From: an uncultured Selenomonadales bacterium
GTDB taxonomy: Bacteria > Bacillota > Negativicutes > Selenomonadales > Selenomonadaceae
Length of the DNA: 8,682 nucleotides
Assembly: GCA_937915725.1 (NCBI GenBank)
Contig: CALGGV010000096.1
Location: 1-8,682, forward strand
Direction of reading: 5' to 3'
The position numbers and the translations under genes are program-made. Of this stretch, positions 4,265-8,682 are shown in pieces. Numbering within the stretch: the first letter of the stretch is position 1; every line of letters starts with the position of its first letter. The notes beneath the pieces are model-generated. The model saw nothing but the letters and a program-made list of their open reading frames with translations. It was not told where the DNA came from and did not search any database.

Positions 4265-5075
4265 AACCTAAGGAAAGGGAAGGCAAGCCGAAAGGGCAAA
4301 AGCCAAAAAGAAAATTCCCTAAAACAAAAAGGATCTTTGAAAATCAAATAAAGTTTAGAAAAAATCAAAGGCGGCTAGACTTTCAAAAAGTCGACAGATT
4401 TTGCAAATGCAACGCGCGCCGGCTGGCTACAACCCTTGTAGATAACAGGGCGGATCAACGTCAAAAAGAATTCTAGACTTTATGGAAATTTTCAAAAAAT
4501 CCTGCCGAATAACTTCAGTATCGAAAGGAAAGGGATTATCGCAAAATCGCCTGTAAAGGCGGCGGCTCCGACCGCGAGGCTTGCAACCTCGGTGCTCTTT
4601 GATAATTTAATAAAGCGTCTAAAAAAAAGTCAAATGCTTGTATTGTGACAGAATGCAAGAAAATTTGAATTGCGGCTCCGATCTAACAAGCCGAAAAATC
4701 CTACCTGATTATAATTTTTAGGAGTTCGCAATTACAAGTTTTTGAAATTTTGCAACCGCCCCAATTTAACCTCGTATCCTATTAGTGGCAAGCGGCAAAA
4801 AAATAAAAATGTTTGATTTTTTCAAAGGCGAGCATCGCAGTTAAAAAAGGCGTCAAGTGGCGTTTTTTATCGCAGTAATAGTTATAGCGGTATGAATTGT
4901 GTTACCGGAAATTGTAGCAGACTCGTAGACCCCCATTGTCAAGGGATTTTGACAAAGTGAATTACAACACTTAATGCAACTTGTAATATCTTTAGCACGT
5001 GATCAGCAATATTAGCAGATAAAAGCTTATATTCTAGACTTTCGCCGAATGTAGGAAGTCTAGCAATAAGCTTTT
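4265..5075 (+). ncRNA. Candidate large structured non-coding RNA (about 800 nt)
   Basis: A near-consensus promoter drives a stretch without a plausible coding frame but with many short helices. Clear ones are: 4378-4383/4387-4392; TTGC 4401-4404/GCAA 4409-4412; CTACAA 4427-4432/TTGTAG 4436-4441, enclosed by CGCC 4417-4420/GGCG 4449-4452; CGCCT 4548-4552/AGGCG 4557-4561 with a GTAA (GNRA) tetraloop; GAGG 4576-4579/CCTC 4587-4590; an 8-bp helix CTTGTATT 4637-4644/AATGCAAG 4652-4659; AATTGCG 4668-4674/CGCAATT 4727-4733, enclosing TCCTA 4699-4703/TAGGA 4719-4723; GCGA 4828-4831/TCGC 4835-4838; TTGTCAA 4936-4942/TTGACAA 4949-4955; TTACAA 4962-4967/TTGTAA 4981-4986; and a final 18-bp hairpin. GCGGCTCCGA occurs twice (4562-4571, 4672-4681). 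Size, ornateness and mobile-element setting recall ROOL or GOLLD RNAs, but I cannot match a consensus by eye. A very long 5' leader of the next gene is the main alternative. Confidence 0.55.
5021..5075 (+). terminator. Long hairpin closing the non-coding region, possible terminator
   Basis: AAAAGCTTAT (5021-5030) pairs with ATAAGCTTTT (5066-5075), and across a small internal loop CTAGACTT (5034-5041) pairs with AAGTCTAG (5056-5063). This gives 18 perfect base pairs around a 14-base loop. The descending arm ends in Ts, with TTAAAAGC after it, so termination is possible but the U-tract is short. It ends 13 bases before the Shine-Dalgarno of the 116-aa gene and could instead control its translation or mark an RNA processing site. 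Confidence 0.5.
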
Positions 5076-5103
5076 TAAAAGCTAAAGAAAGGAATGATTT
5101 TTT

Positions 5104-5454
5104 ATGACAAAAAATTTTATTGAAGCAACTATCGAATTTGAAAATGGTTTTTCCTATTATTGTAAATTCGACATGGCGCAAATTGATAGAGCCGAAAAAT
5201 TTATTAATTTGGAATTGCTTGATAATACGCGTGTTTTTCGTTATGACAATGAAGATTGTGATTATGATTTTGTTACAACTGCAAAAAAAGCTACTCTCAA
5301 AATTAAGGAGTCATTGAAACAGAATTTTTCAAGCGAAAATCCGTTTGGTCCCATGGAAATAACCGGCTCCATTAAACAAATTACCGAAAAAAAAATTGGT
5401 AATACTACTTATTGTAGCACAAAAGTTTTGAAAGAAATTATCTTAGCAAACTAA
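5104..5454 (+). CDS. Hypothetical protein, 116 residues, first gene after the RNA region
   Basis: I do not recognise this protein. It is a soluble, charged sequence without signal peptide or membrane helix. The first half (FIEATIEFENGFSYYCKFDM, then NLELLDNTRVFRYDNEDCDYDF) alternates like beta strands, and the second half has an Ala/Lys-rich helix (TTAKKATLKIKESLKQNF) and a final helix-like STKVLKEIILA. The ATG has AAAGGA (5088-5093) 10 bases upstream. It sits between the large hairpin at 5021-5075 and the first copy of the 58-nt element, in the same orientation as the clamp and ParB-like genes, so it probably belongs to the same mobile-element module. No cysteine or histidine cluster suggests metal binding. 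Confidence 0.72.
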   Translation: MTKNFIEATIEFENGFSYYCKFDMAQIDRAEKFINLELLDNTRVFRYDNEDCDYDFVTTAKKATLKIKESLKQNFSSENPFGPMEITGSIKQITEKKIGNTTYCSTKVLKEIILAN

Positions 5455-5467
5455 ACATTAATGATTG

Positions 5468-5533
5468 AAGGTTTTAACCTGCGCACTGTGTACACCCTGA
5501 CGCGGCGCGCAGTATAAAACCTTTAGGGGTTTT
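5468..5533 (+). promoter_or_regulatory. Repeated 58-nt structured element, copy 1, before the clamp gene
   Basis: AAGGTTTTA (5468-5476) pairs with TAAAACCTT (5515-5523), and inside it CTGCGC (5479-5484) pairs with GCGCAG (5507-5512). The apical loop contains the 8-base palindrome GTGTACAC (5488-5495). An alternative hairpin, AAAACC (5516-5521) with GGTTTT (5528-5533) followed by a T, would disrupt the outer stem. Positions 5468-5525 match copy 2 at 57 of 58 bases. A promoter reading is also possible: TGTACA (5489-5494), 18 bases, TATAAA (5513-5518). It lies 14 bases after the previous stop and about 40 bases before the clamp ATG. Confidence 0.7.
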
Positions 5534-5575
5534 TATAAGCTATTGCTAATAAAAAAAAGGAAGGAAGTATTTCCA

Positions 5576-7210
5576 ATGAAAGTTACAGTAAATCAAAAGG
5601 TTTTAGCCTCCGCGGCGAAAGATTGTTTTGCCTTTGTACCGAAAAAGGCGATTGTACCTATCGCTAATTCCTTCAAACTCAAGGCTAGCAAGGGCAAATT
5701 CTATATCATGGTACATGGTATTAAAGCCGTTGCAGTTCCTGCCCAAATTGAAGAAGAAGGCGAAATTTGCATTGGTGCCAAAATTTTTACAGAAATTGCA
5801 GGCGCGTTGCATGATCGTCAAAACGTTGTTTTGTCGACTAATGACGAAACTTTTGAGTTAAAGATCGCCGCGCAAAAGGAAGATTTAAAGTGGACTGTCT
5901 TTACCCTTTATGCTAGCGATACAAAAGATTTTGACGAACCGCGCGTTGCAGACAATATTCACAAAATCACTATTCCAGCTAAGCAATTTGAATCCCTTAT
6001 TCAAAAAACTTTATTTGCAACTGCAAAGCAAGATATTAAGCCCGTATATCAAGGCGTGGAATTTGTTTTTGAAAAAAATAAAATTTCGGCTTATTCCAAT
6101 GATCGCTCCCGCCTCGTAGATTTTTCAGTTTCTTGCAGAATTAACCAAAAAACCGCCGTATCTTGTGTCATTCCACGTGATACACTCCTTAATTTGGCTA
6201 AAGTTTTACCCGGCAAAAAATCAATTTCACTGCAAATTGCTGAAAATTTTAATTATATCCTTTTCACTTTAGACAATAACACTAAAATTTATTCCAATTT
6301 AATTGAAGGATCCTTTAAAGACGGTGTACCTGCACTCCTTGACGATTTTAAAACAACCGTACAATTTACCCTTAAAAGGGAAGATCTTTTGTCAAAATTA
6401 TTTCAAATGCAATTTATAACCACTGATAATGTTGACAACGGCTCCCCTGTAAATTTTGCAATTACTGATGAGGGCGTGGAATTGACAACTGCAGATAGAT
6501 TTAACACAACCAACGCAACTATTTATATGAATGTAGAAAATTCGGAAGAAATTAAAGATAGTTGTTATCTTTCACTTAATATCAATTTCTTAATTGACTT
6601 TTGCATGAACAATCCGGATGCCAAATGTTTAAAATTTTATTTTTCAAAGCCTCTTGATTATTGCTTAATTAAAACTGATATTAGCAATTTAGTTTACTTT
6701 ATTTGCCCCGTAAAAACTGAATTTACCTACTCTCACTATCCTGAAATTGGGTTGCCTTATTTCTTGCAAAAAGCACAGGATAATTTAATTACTGCTAAAT
6801 CCTTGTTAAATTCACACAAAAACGCGCTTGCAAACGCAGAAAAAGATTTACGGCAGGCCCTCGAAAATCAAAAAGTTATTCCCGTGCTTGAAACTGAAAT
6901 TAAAAACCTTCAAACTCAAATTGACGTTGAAGGACAAAATGCTAAAAAAGCTATTGACGCGCATGATAACGAAGAATTAGCCAAAATTTCCAAAGTCATT
7001 AACAAGTTGACAAAAGAAAAAGACAAAAAGCAAGTGCAGCTTGACAAGTTCCAAAAATCAGTTGCAGATATTCCCCATTTTCAAAAGACTATCGAAGATT
7101 TAAAAGGATTAATTCCTAAGGACGAAAATAACATTGCAAACGCAGAAAAAGAAGTTGTAATAGCACAGCAAAATCTTGACGAATTCAACGCCAAAAAGCA
7201 AGCCGAATAA
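5576..7210 (+). CDS. DnaN-like sliding clamp with long C-terminal coiled coil
   Basis: The protein has 544 residues. Residues 1-115 match the first beta-clamp domain: VNQKVLASAAKDCFAFVPKK, then IVPIANSFKLKASKGKFYIM and IEEEGEICIGAKIFTEIAGAL. Residues 128-245 match the second: ITIPAKQFESLIQKTLFATA, then YQGVEFVFEKNKISAYSNDRSRL. Residues 255-375 fit the third, including FAITDEGVELTTADRFNTTN. Bacterial clamps stop near residue 370, whereas here residues 393-544 form a highly charged heptad-rich helix, a probable coiled coil with no known clamp counterpart. Clamps encircle DNA and tether polymerases; the tail could mediate partner binding or oligomerisation. ATG 5576 is chosen because AAGGAAG (5561-5567) lies 8 bases upstream; the in-frame TTG at 5543 has no such site. 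It is probably element-encoded rather than the host dnaN, since no dnaA or recF is near. Confidence 0.78.
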   Translation: MKVTVNQKVLASAAKDCFAFVPKKAIVPIANSFKLKASKGKFYIMVHGIKAVAVPAQIEEEGEICIGAKIFTEIAGALHDRQNVVLSTNDETFELKIAAQKEDLKWTVFTLYASDTKDFDEPRVADNIHKITIPAKQFESLIQKTLFATAKQDIKPVYQGVEFVFEKNKISAYSNDRSRLVDFSVSCRINQKTAVSCVIPRDTLLNLAKVLPGKKSISLQIAENFNYILFTLDNNTKIYSNLIEGSFKDGVPALLDDFKTTVQFTLKREDLLSKLFQMQFITTDNVDNGSPVNFAITDEGVELTTADRFNTTNATIYMNVENSEEIKDSCYLSLNINFLIDFCMNNPDAKCLKFYFSKPLDYCLIKTDISNLVYFICPVKTEFTYSHYPEIGLPYFLQKAQDNLITAKSLLNSHKNALANAEKDLRQALENQKVIPVLETEIKNLQTQIDVEGQNAKKAIDAHDNEELAKISKVINKLTKEKDKKQVQLDKFQKSVADIPHFQKTIEDLKGLIPKDENNIANAEKEVVIAQQNLDEFNAKKQAE

Positions 7211-7224
7211 AATTTAATCTTGTA

Positions 7225-7314
7225 AAGGTTTTAACCTGCGCACTGTGTACACCCTGACGCGGCGCGCAGTATAAAGCCTTTATTTTTTGGGCTTAATCCT
7301 TGTAAAAAACAAGG
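7225..7314 (+). promoter_or_regulatory. Repeated 58-nt structured element, copy 2, before the ParB-like gene
   Basis: AAGGTTTTA (7225-7233) pairs with TAAAGCCTT (7272-7280) with one G-U pair, and CTGCGC (7236-7241) with GCGCAG (7264-7269). GTGTACAC lies at 7245-7252 and the promoter-like TGTACA/TATAAA pair is retained at 7246-7251 and 7270-7275. The only difference from copy 1 in 58 bases is G7276 for A5519. In the alternative hairpin AAGCC (7274-7278) pairs with GGCTT (7290-7294), so the partner has changed from T to C as well. A further hairpin CCTTG 7298-7302/CAAGG 7310-7314 follows, then GTGGAA and the Shine-Dalgarno of the next gene. Confidence 0.7.
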
Positions 7315-7364
7315 TGTGGAATCCCTATTCGTATTAACTAATTTTTTTGAAAGGAAGGTTTACC

Positions 7365-8682
7365 ATGTACCAAAGTGCTTTGAAGGAATTAACCGGCAAT
7401 GCAATTTCTTTTGTCATTACTGACGACGAAAAAGAATTTATGGTTAATTCTAAAATTCTTGACGTTTCACAGCTGATCCCGAGTCATTTTATCGACAATT
7501 TGGAAGTTGTGACTAATTCTGCATACCCTGCCGAATTGCAACCCCGCGACCGCGCTAATCGCCTTGCAATGCGTGAAAGTGCACTCAAAATGGCTAAAAA
7601 CATTCGCCCAGCTGATTTACTTTCAAGCCGCAATTTAAATCAAGGCGCGCCTGCCGTTCGCAAGGATAATGTTGTTTTAAATGGAAACGGGCGCGTTATG
7701 GCTTTACTTTATGCTTACAACAACGGGCTTGCTGACAACTACAAACAAGAATTAATTTCTCAAGCCCCGCAATTAGGATTTTCCGTTAATGACGTTATGG
7801 AAATTGAAAATCCTGTCTTAGTTAGGGTTTTTCTGAATGACTTAAGCGCGGCTGATCTTCAATCTGTCATTTCGTCAAATGCCGGCGGCTCCAAATTTAG
7901 CCCAACTGAACAGGCAAAAATTGACGCCGAAAAAATCAGTGACGAAATTTTCGGCTATTACGTACCTAATGACAAGGGCGATTTAACAACTGCAGATAAT
8001 CAAACTTTTCTTGCCGCCGTGTTAAATGCTGTGTGCACTCGCGCAGATTTAAACGCTTATCTTTGCAACGACGGCAGAATAAATTCAACCGGCGTAATTC
8101 GTGTCAAAAATACGCTTTTTGCCGCCGCCTATAATGACGACAGCCAAATTTCGCTTATGACTGAATCTACAGATAACAACATTAAAAATATTAGCAGTGC
8201 ACTTTTAAACGTGGCACCAAACGTAGCAAAGCTCGTAAAACGTATGAACAGCGGCGAATTGTTTCAATACAACCTTTCGCAAGCGATCATTACTGCCGCT
8301 AATAAAATTTCGGCACTTCGCGATGAGCATACCTCCGTTGCTAGTTTTTTAAGTACAAAAACAATATTTGCCGTTGACGAAATGGCCCCCGAGTCAAAAG
8401 TTATTTTGGCTGTTTTTGACGCTAATAAAAATAGTGTACTCAAAATTACTGATTTTATTAACGCGGTTATCAAAAACATTTACGCGCAGGGCTCCCCTAA
8501 TCAAACTTCACTTTTTGGTAGTAACGATCCGGTTAAATTCTTAACTTTGCTGAAAATTTCGGCTGTCGATTTTGTACTTCCTTCAATCCTTAGTGATATT
8601 TTTGATACGCCGGTTGTTACAATTAAAACTGAAGATATTCCTGCAACCGTTGAAACTGAAAAACTTCCTGCAACCGTTGAAA
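7365..8682 (+). CDS. DdrB-like ParB-superfamily protein (3' end outside window)
   Basis: The frame is open for 439 codons to the window end. ATG 7365 has AAGGAAGG (7351-7358) 6 bases upstream. Residues 45-180 fit the DdrB-like ParB domain found in large phage and plasmid polyvalent proteins: the RDRANRLAMRESALKMAKNI helix (61-80), NVVLNGNGRVMAL (102-114) with the GNGR signature in place of the GDGRHR-type ParB motif, IENPVLVRVFLNDL (147-160) and SSNAGGSKFSPTEQAKIDAEKI (170-191). The middle (195-410) is mostly helical without a domain I can name. From residue 422 a 9-residue repeat begins. The family's biochemical role (DNA binding, NTP hydrolysis or nuclease) is uncertain. It follows the clamp gene after 154 bases containing copy 2 of the structured element and is probably part of the same replication or maintenance module. 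Confidence 0.75.
   Translation, partial: MYQSALKELTGNAISFVITDDEKEFMVNSKILDVSQLIPSHFIDNLEVVTNSAYPAELQPRDRANRLAMRESALKMAKNIRPADLLSSRNLNQGAPAVRKDNVVLNGNGRVMALLYAYNNGLADNYKQELISQAPQLGFSVNDVMEIENPVLVRVFLNDLSAADLQSVISSNAGGSKFSPTEQAKIDAEKISDEIFGYYVPNDKGDLTTADNQTFLAAVLNAVCTRADLNAYLCNDGRINSTGVIRVKNTLFAAAYNDDSQISLMTESTDNNIKNISSALLNVAPNVAKLVKRMNSGELFQYNLSQAIITAANKISALRDEHTSVASFLSTKTIFAVDEMAPESKVILAVFDANKNSVLKITDFINAVIKNIYAQGSPNQTSLFGSNDPVKFLTLLKISAVDFVLPSILSDIFDTPVVTIKTEDIPATVETEKLPATVE
8628..8681 (+). repeat. 27-bp coding tandem repeat, TE(D/K)(I/L)PATVE
   Basis: Two consecutive 27-base units (8628-8654 and 8655-8681) encode TEDIPATVE and TEKLPATVE. Only four bases differ between them. The last base of the window agrees with the start of a third unit, so the array probably continues. 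It looks like a flexible acidic, Pro/Thr-rich linker in the ParB-like protein. Confidence 0.75.

Noticed and set aside
4156..4368. 70-codon open frame on the minus strand
   Set aside because: It covers both divergent promoters and the operator repeats; Phe/Leu-rich low-complexity translation of T-rich DNA.
4249..4476. 75-codon basic frame at the start of the long RNA region
   Set aside because: Its ATG lies within the promoter, upstream of the expected transcription start near 4265, so that transcript cannot encode it; there is no Shine-Dalgarno, and the Lys/Arg richness reflects A/G-rich sequence.
4949..4977. Possible promoter TTGACA with TAATGC 17 bases downstream
   Set aside because: The -10 matches the consensus poorly, and the TTGACAA is better explained as the arm of the TTGTCAA/TTGACAA hairpin.
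4265..5103. tRNA, tmRNA or CRISPR array in the gene-free region
   Set aside because: I found no cloverleaf with a GGTTCGAATCC-type T arm, no tmRNA-like ends and no regularly spaced identical repeats with spacers.
4939..5181. 80-codon open frame on the minus strand
   Set aside because: It overlaps the 18-bp hairpin and the start of the 116-aa gene, which has a proper Shine-Dalgarno; no start signal of its own.
5120..6119. Several 65-77-codon frames inside the 116-aa and clamp genes
   Set aside because: They lie in other frames of, or antisense to, genes with clear start signals, and show no family features.
8264..8479. 71-codon open frame on the minus strand
   Set aside because: It is antisense to the ParB-like gene and has no start signals.

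Overview
The window looks like a low-GC, anaerobic Firmicutes-type genome. Clues are AAGGAG-type ribosome binding sites with some TTG starts, TTGACA/TATAAT-type promoters, U-rich hairpin terminators and a PPi-type phosphofructokinase. Negativicutes is my best guess, but only a guess. The window joins an ordinary chromosomal metabolic block (about 1-3420) to what appears to be a mobile or extrachromosomal module (about 3790 to the end).

Left block. Positions 1-338 hold a tandem duplication of the 3' end of a membrane-protein gene together with its terminator. A four-gene minus-strand operon follows, in transcription order: a YgiN-like ABM-fold monooxygenase (2983-3315), an LppM-like lipoprotein with a C-terminal membrane anchor (2270-2986, ATGA overlap), a PPi-type 6-phosphofructokinase (955-2220) and a nitroreductase-family flavoprotein (346-942, whose Shine-Dalgarno overlaps the phosphofructokinase stop). 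Two adjacent heptanucleotide arrays sit at the lipoprotein/phosphofructokinase junction. The 375-base gap at 3412-3786 has no convincing gene. It holds several hairpins, including a 14-bp stem with a 3-base loop and a terminator.

Right block. A small XRE-type repressor (3787-4131, minus) is transcribed divergently from a very strong-looking plus-strand promoter (TTGACA-17-TATACT at 4230-4258), with three direct repeats, probably operators, lying over the control region. Downstream of the plus promoter are about 840 bases with no plausible gene but dense hairpin potential (4265-5103). This is a candidate large structured non-coding RNA, and the mobile-element setting resembles that of ROOL or GOLLD RNAs.

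Three plus-strand genes follow: an unrecognised 116-aa protein, a DnaN-like sliding clamp with a 152-residue coiled-coil tail, and a DdrB-like ParB-superfamily protein that runs off the window and is entering a 9-residue repeat. The clamp and ParB-like genes are each preceded by a nearly identical 58-nt element (57 of 58 bases) that can fold in two mutually exclusive ways. Its single substitution is matched by a complementary change in the alternative hairpin.

The repressor, clamp and ParB-like protein suggest a replication/maintenance module of a prophage, phage-plasmid or conjugative element. The large RNA and the duplicated leader element are the parts most likely to be new.
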